From assembly GCF_900070205.1 (NCBI RefSeq), contig NZ_FAOO01000008.1:62057-126056 (forward strand): a stretch of DNA of 64,000 nt, given 5' to 3'. Position numbers and translations under genes: made by a program. The stretch is from Candidatus Thermokryptus mobilis. GTDB lineage: Bacteria; Bacteroidota; Ignavibacteria; Kryptoniales; Kryptoniaceae. Below the pieces are notes generated by a model. The model was given only the letters and a program-made list of their open reading frames with translations. It had not been told where the DNA came from and did no database searches. How positions within the stretch are numbered: the stretch's first letter is position 1; every line of letters begins with the position of its first letter. This document shows, piece by piece, positions 54,741 to 62,893 of this stretch.

Positions 54741-57700
54741 ATGTGGAAGATAATCATAATTGTGACATTGACAGCTTCAATAATTGCTAATTTTGTCCCA
54801 ACGCCTTTGGAGCTTCAAAAGGCGTTCATCTCGGGGCAAAATTTTTACGCATCTGGTGATTATAAGAAGGCGATAAAACAGTATGATTACATCATAAACA
54901 CAGAGAGCAAGCTTTTGGATGAGGACAGTGTTAAGGTGGCTCTTTTCAATGGGGATTTAATTGTGAGCGTTAAAACCGCAGCTTATTTTCAGAAAGCGAA
55001 CGCTTTGAGGAAATTGAAAAGAAATGATGAAGCTGTTGATAACTTTAAAATTGTAGCAGAACAGCGCGCTGATTCCCCGTGGCTTTCTGGTTTGGCATAT
55101 TATCAAATTGCTGATCTAAGATATGAAGAGGGGAAATTTGAGGAAGCGATAGCTGTTGCTAAAAAACTTATAGAAAAATTTCCAAATGACGAGCGAGTTC
55201 CAAAAGCATATTACACCATTGGTTGGGCTTTTAGAGAATTGAAGTTGCTTGATAGCTCAAATTTTTATTTCAAAACATTGATTGAAAAGTTTCAAGGTAA
55301 TGAACTTATTCCACATTCAATGTATCAAGTTGGTCAGAACTATTTTGAGATGGGGGAATATGATGAGGCGGTTGAATGGTTCAAGAGCGTAGTTGAGAGA
55401 TTCAAACCGGAGAGATTTAAGAAGGAGGAGTTTGAGAAAATTGAGCTAAAGGTTGTTAGGGAGAGAAAGGTTTTTGAAGCGATGACGGGCAGGGAGGGGG
55501 AGGAAACGCAACTTGAAATAGTTGCAAAGGCAAGTTTGAGGATTGCTGATTGTTATAAGCAGATGGATAAGTATGATGAAGCGATGAGGTCTTATAGAAA
55601 TGTTATAGCTAACTATTCACTCTTGCCAAGTTTGATTGAGACGGCTTATATCAAAATGGCTCAATATGCACTTGAAAAGAAAGGGTTGAGTGAGGGAATA
55701 GCCATTTATAAGGAGGCAATTGATAGAAATTTTGAGAACAAGCAAATTCAGGCAAAGATGCAATATTTGATCGCTAAAACATATCAGGACTCGCTCAAAT
55801 ACGACAAGGCAGCTGATGAATATGATTTTTACATCAAGGCGTATAGCGAGGTGGCGTTTTTGATTGATTTCCCAGTTGAGGATGCGATTTATTCAAAGGT
55901 GATTTGTCTTTACAATGCAAAGAAATATAAAGAGACAGTTGCTGAATGTGATTCGTTTCTTGTGAAGTTTCCTGGTTCAAGTTATATACCTGATATGCTT
56001 TTCTTTAAGGGGATTTCTCATCTTGCGCTCGGTGAGTATTTAAAAGCTGAGGATGCTTTTAATGAGATAGCTTCAAAGTATAAAAATACACCTCAATATG
56101 CCCCTGCTCGTGTTCAACTTGGTCGGACTTATTATGAGATGAAAAAATATGATGATGCGTTATCGCAATTAAATCAAATTCTTTCTGAAAACCCACAGGG
56201 ACTGGACAAGAATGAGGTTTATTATTACATCTTGCTTGTTTATTTTGATTCGCAAAAATATGATAGTTTGTTGAATGTTTTTCAAAACATTTCACCTGGT
56301 TCAGGGTTTTACCTGCCAGCGTTTATCAAAGTTTCAAAGTCGTTCAGTATTCAAGGCAAATTTGCCGAGGGCGAAAGATTTATAAAGGATATTTTAAAGA
56401 CGGCTGAGGGTTTAAAGGACAGCATTTATTTTGTCCCGGAAGTTCATTTTTCGCTTGCGGATATTTATATCGGACAAGGGAAATTTAAGGAGGCGATTGA
56501 AGAGTTAAGTTTGATAATTGATGATATGAGGGCGAATGAACTTTTGAAACTTCAGTCGGTTTATGCGAGGGGTTCACTTTATTATCAGATGGAAAAGTAT
56601 CAGGAAGCGATAAGGGACTTTGAGCTTTGCTTGGCGAGTAAAAGGTTTGGTCTGGATTTAACTTCGCTCTTACCACAAGTGAATGAGAAGCTTGCTATAT
56701 CTTATGTTAAGTCGGGTCAAATTGAGAAGGGCATAAATCTTGTCTCAAAGTTGGTCGGCGAGGCGCCGGAGCCGATTGAGAAGGTTAAATATATTGCTCT
56801 TCTTGCTGAGGCATATTTTGAGGCAAAGGACTATAAAAATGCCGTTAAATTTGCAAGTGATGTCTTTCAAAGTGATGTCGCAGATGAGGTCACTATATCA
56901 AGGGCTATTTACGTGCTTGCGAATTCGCATCGCCAACTTGGTGAGTTTGAGAAAGCAGTTAGCGTTTTATCAAAAGCTGGTGAAAAATTCCCAAACTCAA
57001 AATTTATACAAGATGTCTTTTACTCGGTTGGAGCAGTTTACTATGATAATGGGGAATATGATTATGCAATTGAAATTTTTGACAAGTTTACCAAAATTTA
57101 TCCGAGGGCGGAAAATTATAAAAATGCTTTATTCTTCTTGGCTTATTCAAACTTTTGGCTCGGTTATTGGGAAAAGGCGATAAATCTTTTCAGACGTTTT
57201 GTCCGTGAGTTTCCGCGAGATGAATTAACACCCGAGGCATATTTTAACATTGGTGAGTCGTTTTACAACATGGGCAAGTATGAAGATGCGATCCGTGAGT
57301 ATAGAAATGTTTATAGAATTTTCCCTTCAAGTGAACTTGCCCCGCTTGCTCTTTATAGTGAGGGTTGGTGTTATTACGAGCTTCAAAAACCCGAGCAAAT
57401 GGTTGAAATTTTTAAACAGGTTGTGAAGCGTTATCCGAAAAGTGAGCATGCACCAATAGCTCTTTTCACAATCGGTGACTATTACTATAATTCAAAGGAT
57501 TATCAAAAAGCGCAGCAAGCGTATGAGGAATTCATTTCAATGTATCCAAACCATGGAAAGGTTGAAGAAGCAAAGCAACTTATAAAGGACTTGAAACTTA
57601 TAAACATTTATGCTGAGTATCAAGAGGCGATGAAATACTTTGACAACAAGGATTATAGAAAGGCGATTGAGGAGTTGACGAAGATATGGCAGAAGTATCC

Positions 57701-57896
57701 CGACTCGGATATAGTTGTTGGTTGTCGTGTCAATATCGCAGCCTCTTATGAGCAGCTTGGTGATTGGCGAAGAGCAGCTAAGATGTATGAGGAGATAATT
57801 CGCGATTACGCGAATTCAAACGATGACAATGCTCGTTCGGCTGTTATTTTCGCAAAGGAACATCTTGAATGGATAAAGAGCAATTTTAATTTTTAA
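54741..57896 (+). CDS. Giant periplasmic TPR protein (1051 residues)
   Basis: Signal peptide (MWKIIIIVTLTASIIANF) and then almost only tetratricopeptide-type repeats, about 20-25 helical pairs across the whole chain. Examples: AFISGQNFYASGDYKKAIKQY, LAYYQIADLRYEEGKFEEAI, DVFYSVGAVYYDNGEYDYAIEIF, AYFNIGESFYNMGKYEDAI, ALFTIGDYYYNSKDYQKAQQAY. Such Tol-Pal-associated (YbgF/CpoB-like) and T9SS-associated TPR proteins act as scaffolds between membranes. It is followed at once by ExbB and ExbD. It could link the energised inner-membrane complex to the outer-membrane barrels. Some repeats read so alike that internal duplication is probable. Confidence 0.85.
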   Translation: MWKIIIIVTLTASIIANFVPTPLELQKAFISGQNFYASGDYKKAIKQYDYIINTESKLLDEDSVKVALFNGDLIVSVKTAAYFQKANALRKLKRNDEAVDNFKIVAEQRADSPWLSGLAYYQIADLRYEEGKFEEAIAVAKKLIEKFPNDERVPKAYYTIGWAFRELKLLDSSNFYFKTLIEKFQGNELIPHSMYQVGQNYFEMGEYDEAVEWFKSVVERFKPERFKKEEFEKIELKVVRERKVFEAMTGREGEETQLEIVAKASLRIADCYKQMDKYDEAMRSYRNVIANYSLLPSLIETAYIKMAQYALEKKGLSEGIAIYKEAIDRNFENKQIQAKMQYLIAKTYQDSLKYDKAADEYDFYIKAYSEVAFLIDFPVEDAIYSKVICLYNAKKYKETVAECDSFLVKFPGSSYIPDMLFFKGISHLALGEYLKAEDAFNEIASKYKNTPQYAPARVQLGRTYYEMKKYDDALSQLNQILSENPQGLDKNEVYYYILLVYFDSQKYDSLLNVFQNISPGSGFYLPAFIKVSKSFSIQGKFAEGERFIKDILKTAEGLKDSIYFVPEVHFSLADIYIGQGKFKEAIEELSLIIDDMRANELLKLQSVYARGSLYYQMEKYQEAIRDFELCLASKRFGLDLTSLLPQVNEKLAISYVKSGQIEKGINLVSKLVGEAPEPIEKVKYIALLAEAYFEAKDYKNAVKFASDVFQSDVADEVTISRAIYVLANSHRQLGEFEKAVSVLSKAGEKFPNSKFIQDVFYSVGAVYYDNGEYDYAIEIFDKFTKIYPRAENYKNALFFLAYSNFWLGYWEKAINLFRRFVREFPRDELTPEAYFNIGESFYNMGKYEDAIREYRNVYRIFPSSELAPLALYSEGWCYYELQKPEQMVEIFKQVVKRYPKSEHAPIALFTIGDYYYNSKDYQKAQQAYEEFISMYPNHGKVEEAKQLIKDLKLINIYAEYQEAMKYFDNKDYRKAIEELTKIWQKYPDSDIVVGCRVNIAASYEQLGDWRRAAKMYEEIIRDYANSNDDNARSAVIFAKEHLEWIKSNFNF

Positions 57897-57915
57897 AATA
57901 AATTTGGTTTGGATT

Positions 57916-58779
57916 ATGATTGCTTTAATTGAGCAAAAGTCGTGGTGGTCATGGCTTTGGGACAACTGGCTTGTTGACATTATAATCAAGGGTGGACCTT
58001 ACATAATGGTTCCACTCTTCATATTTTCGGTGATTTCAATGGGGATAATCATAGAGAGGATTTACAGGTATCTGCGTGTCCCTGGGGATAAAAAGATAGC
58101 GAGCGAGCTTGAGAAGATTGAGGGGATTTTGAAAGAAAACAAAAATCTTGAATCGCTTGTTAAGTATTTTGAGGAGAGAAGTTCTATTCTTTCGTTTGTT
58201 TTTCTTTCGGTTTTAAAAAGATATGAATTCCTTCTTCAAGAAAATCGTTCAATTAATGATATGCGTCAGGAGCTAATTGACACAGCGGTTGATTCGACAT
58301 CTGAATATCTTGAGGAGTTTTTGCCGATTGTAAGCACGATTGCTAATGTAGCTACTTTGCTTGGTCTTTTCGGGACCATTGTTGGGATGATAATGTCTTT
58401 TGATGAGCTTGCTAAGGGAGGGCGTGGGGACCCGGCGGTTGTGGCGCACGGAATATCGGTGGCGCTTCTGACAACAGCTGCTGGTTTAACGGTTGCAATC
58501 CCATCGGTTCTTGGGTATAGTTTCTTGAAGAGAAGAGCGGAAAAAATCACAAGTCGGCTTGCACCATTTGAAAATCATTTTATAAACACTCTCCTTCGTG
58601 AACACGGCAGAATTGAAACGTATAAATCAATTTTGAGATCAGTTTACAGGAACGGGAACTTGAGTGAAGAGGAACTTGAATATTTGAGAAGGAAAAGAAT
58701 TGAACTTGACATCTCAGATGAAGAGGCAAAGGCAATTGAAGAAGAAGTTCGGGGATATTTTAAAGAGAAAAAAGAGTGA
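57916..58779 (+). CDS. exbB: MotA/TolQ/ExbB family proton-channel protein
   Basis: About 287 residues with three transmembrane helices: near residues 25-45 (GGPYIMVPLFIFSVISMG), about 140-160 (STIANVATLLGLFGTIVGMI) and about 180-200 (GISVALLTTAAGLTVAIPS). The conserved TLLGLFGTIVGMI and VAHGISVALLTTAAGL blocks identify the family. With ExbD it uses the proton motive force to drive a periplasmic partner. The C-terminal tail is unusually long and charged (about 60 residues, Glu/Arg rich). ATG 57916 is chosen over the upstream TTG. It overlaps the possible exbD GTG start. Confidence 0.92.
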   Translation: MIALIEQKSWWSWLWDNWLVDIIIKGGPYIMVPLFIFSVISMGIIIERIYRYLRVPGDKKIASELEKIEGILKENKNLESLVKYFEERSSILSFVFLSVLKRYEFLLQENRSINDMRQELIDTAVDSTSEYLEEFLPIVSTIANVATLLGLFGTIVGMIMSFDELAKGGRGDPAVVAHGISVALLTTAAGLTVAIPSVLGYSFLKRRAEKITSRLAPFENHFINTLLREHGRIETYKSILRSVYRNGNLSEEELEYLRRKRIELDISDEEAKAIEEEVRGYFKEKKE

Positions 58780-58787
58780 AGCGAGCC

Positions 58788-59210
58788 ATGAGGAAGAAAA
58801 AAGGAAATGGCGATTATTCGGTTGACATCAACTTGACACCTATGATTGATTGCGTTTTTCAACTCTTGATATTTTTTATGGTGACAACTGTTTTTGCTGT
58901 TCAAAGCGGTTTGAAGGTTGATTTGCCGAGCGCTGCTTCTTCTGATGCTCCTCCAGAGAAAGACCTCACGATAGTTATTTCCTCAAGTGGTGAGATGGAT
59001 TTAAATGGAAGGCGTGTGACATTTGATAATTTGCAGGAGGAGATGCTCAAAGATAAGGAAATTTTTGGTAGCAAGGTTTTGATAATAAAGGCGGATAAGA
59101 AAACGCTCCACGGGGTCGTGGTCAAGGTTATGGATATAGCAAAGCTTTGTGGGATTGACCAGCTTGCTATAGCAACTGAAAAAGAGGAAGAGGAAGTTCA
59201 AGTGAAATGA
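58788..59210 (+). CDS. exbD: ExbD/TolR family protein
   Basis: 140 residues. The N-terminal cytoplasmic KKKGNGDYSVDINLTPMIDC leads into a single transmembrane helix, with the essential aspartate in TPMIDCVFQLLIFFMV. The periplasmic domain has KDLTIVISSSGEMDLNGRRV and the C-terminal dimerisation region VVVKVMDIAKLCGIDQLAI. GTG 58776 (overlapping the exbB stop) or ATG 58788 could start the protein; the ATG fits family length better. It overlaps the TonB-like/DUF4159 gene by four bases, tying the three proteins together. Confidence 0.92.
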   Translation: MRKKKGNGDYSVDINLTPMIDCVFQLLIFFMVTTVFAVQSGLKVDLPSAASSDAPPEKDLTIVISSSGEMDLNGRRVTFDNLQEEMLKDKEIFGSKVLIIKADKKTLHGVVVKVMDIAKLCGIDQLAIATEKEEEEVQVK

Positions 59211-60463
59211 ACGGAAGAAACTATAAAATACCTGGCGTTGATTTAAGCGACAAGATCGCTCGCTTTATATATGACAATAGGAAATCTTTGTTGAAATTTC
59301 TTTTAATAGCTTTTTTGGTTCACAGCTTGCCAGTGGTTATGAATATAAAGCTTCCCGAGAAGAAGGAGGTCAAAAGACCACCGACAACGGTAAAATTTAT
59401 TCAAAGACCGCCTCGTTTGACCAAGAGCATTGAGTTTAGGAAGATGCCGACTGTGGTTGAACGAGTTCTCCAAAGGTTTACAACACCACAAAAACCTAGG
59501 TTTGCAGCACGTTCAATGACAACAGCGGTGACCCACAGTGGCACATCTCTTGCTTCGCTTGCAAGACCTGGTGAATATGTTGAAAGGACTTATTCACCAC
59601 CGGCGATGTTAACTGGACCGAGCTTAAGTTATGATGTGATTAACACGCGGTATGCCAGCAAGAGTGTGAAAAGTTTGCAGGAGGAATTAATCAGCTATAC
59701 AAATTTTATGGACAGATTTGAAGGTTGGCTTGAGCGTGGAAGAAGTAAAGAGGATTGGCGTGGCTTTTTAAATGTTTATCAAGTTGAGTATAGAAGCAGT
59801 AAATCGGCTCCAAACGGTGAACCGATGTGGAATTACAGACCGGCTGCATTGCAAAATCTTCAAAGGTATGCAATGGAAGTTCTTCCAAATCTTCAACTTA
59901 ATCTTATGGGTTCAATTCGTCTTGACTCAAAAAATATAATGGATGTCCCAATTCTAATAATGATGGGCTATGATGGAGAGGTCATTTATACGAAAAACGA
60001 AGTTGAAAATCTCGCAAAATATCTACGCTCGGGTGGGTTTCTTTTCATTGACGATGGTCTTGCATCAGCTTATGGTCCTTTCACGAGGTCTGTTAAGCAA
60101 TTAATTCAAGATGCCCTTGGCTATGATGCTGTCTGGGAGAGGATACCGAACAATCATCCCATCTATCACATTTGGAAGGACTTTGATGGTCCGCCAGCTG
60201 GTGATGACCTCGCAAGGGTTGATTCAAGAAGACCTGCGCGGGAGGTTTATAACTATCTTGAAGGGATTTGGCTTGGTGGACGTCTTGCGGTTGTCTTATC
60301 AAATAAGGGTTATACCCAGGCGTGGGGTGATTGGCCGTATGCAACACCGCCACTTGACAACGCAAGACAATTACAGCTTGGGTTGAATATATTGATATTT
60401 GCGATGAATCAACCCGGTGGTATAGTTGCGAAAAATAAAGAAAAAGTTGTAATGCAACAATAA
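59207..60463 (+). CDS. TonB-like membrane-anchored protein with DUF4159 domain
   Basis: A 418-residue protein with an unusual layout. Residues 1-27 are cytoplasmic and 28-47 a transmembrane anchor (LLKFLLIAFLVHSLPVVM). Next comes a Lys/Pro-rich TonB-style linker (LPEKKEVKRPPTTVKFIQR, residues 49-67) and a basic stretch to about 150. Residues about 185-410 form DUF4159, with FLNVYQVEYRSS, SGGFLFIDDGLAS (276-288), NHPIYHIWKDF and YLEGIWLGGRLAVVLSNKGYT. DUF4159 resembles a class I glutamine-amidotransferase fold that may bind rather than cut. The ExbBD pair just upstream makes an energised TonB-like role likely. No canonical TonB C-terminal domain is present. Confidence 0.82.
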   Translation: MNGRNYKIPGVDLSDKIARFIYDNRKSLLKFLLIAFLVHSLPVVMNIKLPEKKEVKRPPTTVKFIQRPPRLTKSIEFRKMPTVVERVLQRFTTPQKPRFAARSMTTAVTHSGTSLASLARPGEYVERTYSPPAMLTGPSLSYDVINTRYASKSVKSLQEELISYTNFMDRFEGWLERGRSKEDWRGFLNVYQVEYRSSKSAPNGEPMWNYRPAALQNLQRYAMEVLPNLQLNLMGSIRLDSKNIMDVPILIMMGYDGEVIYTKNEVENLAKYLRSGGFLFIDDGLASAYGPFTRSVKQLIQDALGYDAVWERIPNNHPIYHIWKDFDGPPAGDDLARVDSRRPAREVYNYLEGIWLGGRLAVVLSNKGYTQAWGDWPYATPPLDNARQLQLGLNILIFAMNQPGGIVAKNKEKVVMQQ

Positions 60464-60491
60464 AATTTTTAAGTTTTGGAGGTGTTAAAGA

Positions 60492-61331
60492 ATGCGATTT
60501 AAATTTTTTCTCCCCTTAATTTTCTTTCTCCTTTCGGGATGTGCCTATTTTTTAAGTGAATATCATGAGGAAAGCCCAACTCCAAAGGTGCAAACTTTAA
60601 CTGTCAAAGAAACACTTGCGGTTGTCTTGAAGGATAGCATCAAAATTGGTGTTAAAATCCTTACCCCAGCGGAAATAAGAAGAATAAGCGCTGGGAAATC
60701 TTATGACAAAAAGGACTTTGAGAAAATTTTAAAGGATGAATACATAAATTACGCTCAAGATGACAACGCTGAAATACTTTCGGCATATAACGAATATATC
60801 CACCTCCAAGAGTATGGAAATTACTATGACGCCTTTGGTAATCCAATAGCCCCTAGAAATGTTCCAAGTCCATTTGAAGATGACTTCGGAAAGATACCTT
60901 ACATTGTCTTTGATGTCGTGATTGAAAATTTGCGCTCCGATAAAATTGAGATAAAGCCATCATCGGCTGTTTTACTTGACGATAAAAGGAATCAATATAG
61001 GTCACTTGAAATTGACGATATAATTCAGGCTGAGACAGTGCCTTATCCGATGAGATATATAACCCCGTATACGATTTATGATCCCTTTTGGGCTGGACAT
61101 CTTTTGACGAGCCAAAGAAGAATTGAACTTAACAAAAAGCTATTGCGGGATATTTTGCTTAGGGATGAGAAAATCTATCCTGGGGTTATAAGACGAGGTT
61201 TGATTGTGTTTAAAAAGCCGACTGAGAAGGTTAGGTGGTTACTCCTTGTGATCCCAGAAGTTTCAATCTATCAGGAAAATGCGAAGGTCAAGGCAATTGA
61301 TTTTAAATTTGAATTTGTAAACGAAAATTAA
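60492..61331 (+). CDS. Lipoprotein, first member of a two-gene family
   Basis: A 279-residue outer-membrane lipoprotein (lipobox LLSGC, Cys17). The conserved part (about residues 130-279) reads YIVFDVVIENLRSDKIEIKP, SAVLLDDKRNQYRSLEIDDI, YPGVIRRGLIVFKKPTEKV and ends in IDFKFEFVNEN. The next gene has the same pattern before its DUF4159 domain. The fold looks like an Ig-like or DUF-type beta sandwich. A GGAGG ribosome-binding site is seven bases before the ATG. Function unknown; position and shared domain tie it to the ExbBD/DUF4159 system. Confidence 0.78.
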   Translation: MRFKFFLPLIFFLLSGCAYFLSEYHEESPTPKVQTLTVKETLAVVLKDSIKIGVKILTPAEIRRISAGKSYDKKDFEKILKDEYINYAQDDNAEILSAYNEYIHLQEYGNYYDAFGNPIAPRNVPSPFEDDFGKIPYIVFDVVIENLRSDKIEIKPSSAVLLDDKRNQYRSLEIDDIIQAETVPYPMRYITPYTIYDPFWAGHLLTSQRRIELNKKLLRDILLRDEKIYPGVIRRGLIVFKKPTEKVRWLLLVIPEVSIYQENAKVKAIDFKFEFVNEN

Positions 61332-61343
61332 ATCTGTTTGAAA

Positions 61344-62816
61344 ATGCTGAAAAAATTTTTTCTCGTTGCAATTGCTTTTTTCACCTTGAGCGGTTGTGAT
61401 AGCGTTTATCGTTTTCTTCTATTCCCTCCCGAAAAGGTTGAATACGAAATTGTCCCGGATTTAGATATGATTGTGTCAATCGGTGACACAAGTTATCAAA
61501 TAGGTAAGGATTCAATGACGATAGTTTACAATAGGGGTTCTTTCAAGGTTGAGATAAAGTATATGAGCGATTATCAACTCAATAATTTTGAGTTTCCAGA
61601 AGAGTCAAAGGGGGGAATTTATTCAACGAATCCATATACTTACGGTGATTGGGTTGACCCGGAGCTTGGTTATACCCCAAATCGTTTCACTGTTTTTAAG
61701 GTTTCAATTTATAATTACACTGCCCCAAAAATTAACTTTGATCCTGAAAATGCGATTTTGTTAAGTGATAGAGGGGACAGGTTTATCGCTTACGGGCTTG
61801 ATGCTAAGACGAGCAAGTTTCATAGTTTGGAGGAGTATTATCGTGCGAGAAAGGGTTCATCTGGGATTGATGACGAGGTCTTTGAGGCGAGGATGGGGAT
61901 AGCAAGGAGAACGATGTTAACTTACGGGCGACCTCTTTACAAGGGAGATAGCCGTGAGGGATTAATCGTTTTTGACCCTTTATCTGAGGGGGTGAAAAGA
62001 GTTAAAGTGATTTTAAAGGATTTCATCGTCGGCTATGATGAAAACAATGTCCCAAGTGATTTCATTGATATAAATTTTTACTTTAAACGTGTGCCAGTTA
62101 TACGCACTCCTAAAGATACTACAAAAGTGATAGCCTTGGCTGAGAGTAGAGTTGATTTTAAAAGTTTAAAGGAGAAAGAGATAAAAATTTTCCAGGTTAG
62201 ATATGGTGGCGATGGTGAAGATATAATTGAAGCGGGTTTGAAAAATTTGGCTGAATTTTTAAATAAAAAAGAGGGCTTGAAAATTTCAATTGAAACTGGC
62301 AAACCGGAATCAAAGTCAATTGCAGACGCTGACCTTGTTATTATAGGCGGTGGTGTTGTTAAACCTCAATTTTCTCCGATTGCAATTGATAACTTTGTGG
62401 CTTGTATAAAAAACGGTGGGATAATTTTAATTGATGACTTAAGCCATTCAAGGTCAAGTCAATTTAACATGGGCGCAAGAGACCTACTTGATAAGATTAA
62501 GTCACGGCTTGAAGATAGTTACATTGAAAAAATTTTTCAAACGCATCCAATTTATTCAATATGGGCTAAGATAAAGGAACTGCCGCTTGGGGCTGATGAT
62601 ATAGTTGAAGTGAAAGAGTTTGAAAGGGAGGAGAAATATACATTTCTTGAAGGATTATTTTGGCAGAGGCGTCTTGTTGTTGTATTTTCAAGCAAAGGTT
62701 ATATGAGAATTTTAAGTAAGTTTGACAACCCCAGCATTGATAATACAGCTCAACTTCAACTCTTTTCCAACATTTTGCTTTATGCTTTGTCCTCTCGGCA
62801 AGTTGCGATGAAGTGA
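61344..62816 (+). CDS. Lipoprotein fused to a DUF4159 domain
   Basis: About 490 residues. Lipobox TLSGC (Cys18). Residues about 115-255 match the lipoprotein domain of the preceding gene (FKVSIYNYTAPKINFDPENA, ILLSDRGDRF, REGLIVFDPLSEGVKRV, DINFYFKRV). Residues about 280-490 form a DUF4159 domain with the same landmarks as the TonB-like protein: NGGIILIDDLSHS, THPIYSIWAKIK, FLEGLFWQRRLVVVFSSKG and DNTAQLQLFSNILLYAL. One DUF4159 is thus anchored in the inner membrane and one by lipid, probably in the outer membrane. ATG 61344 follows TTGAAA; the TTG at 61338 is the longer option. Confidence 0.8.
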   Translation: MLKKFFLVAIAFFTLSGCDSVYRFLLFPPEKVEYEIVPDLDMIVSIGDTSYQIGKDSMTIVYNRGSFKVEIKYMSDYQLNNFEFPEESKGGIYSTNPYTYGDWVDPELGYTPNRFTVFKVSIYNYTAPKINFDPENAILLSDRGDRFIAYGLDAKTSKFHSLEEYYRARKGSSGIDDEVFEARMGIARRTMLTYGRPLYKGDSREGLIVFDPLSEGVKRVKVILKDFIVGYDENNVPSDFIDINFYFKRVPVIRTPKDTTKVIALAESRVDFKSLKEKEIKIFQVRYGGDGEDIIEAGLKNLAEFLNKKEGLKISIETGKPESKSIADADLVIIGGGVVKPQFSPIAIDNFVACIKNGGIILIDDLSHSRSSQFNMGARDLLDKIKSRLEDSYIEKIFQTHPIYSIWAKIKELPLGADDIVEVKEFEREEKYTFLEGLFWQRRLVVVFSSKGYMRILSKFDNPSIDNTAQLQLFSNILLYALSSRQVAMK

Positions 62817-62893
62817 TGCTTTGATTTATCGGTTTAATTTGTTATTTTTTTAAAAATTATGTTCGCTTTTCTAAAAAAAGAAATCTTTTTCAA

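Noticed and set aside
56740..57183. 147-codon alternative frame in the giant TPR gene
   Set aside because: Out of frame with continuous TPR repeats; arginine/leucine-rich nonsense composition.
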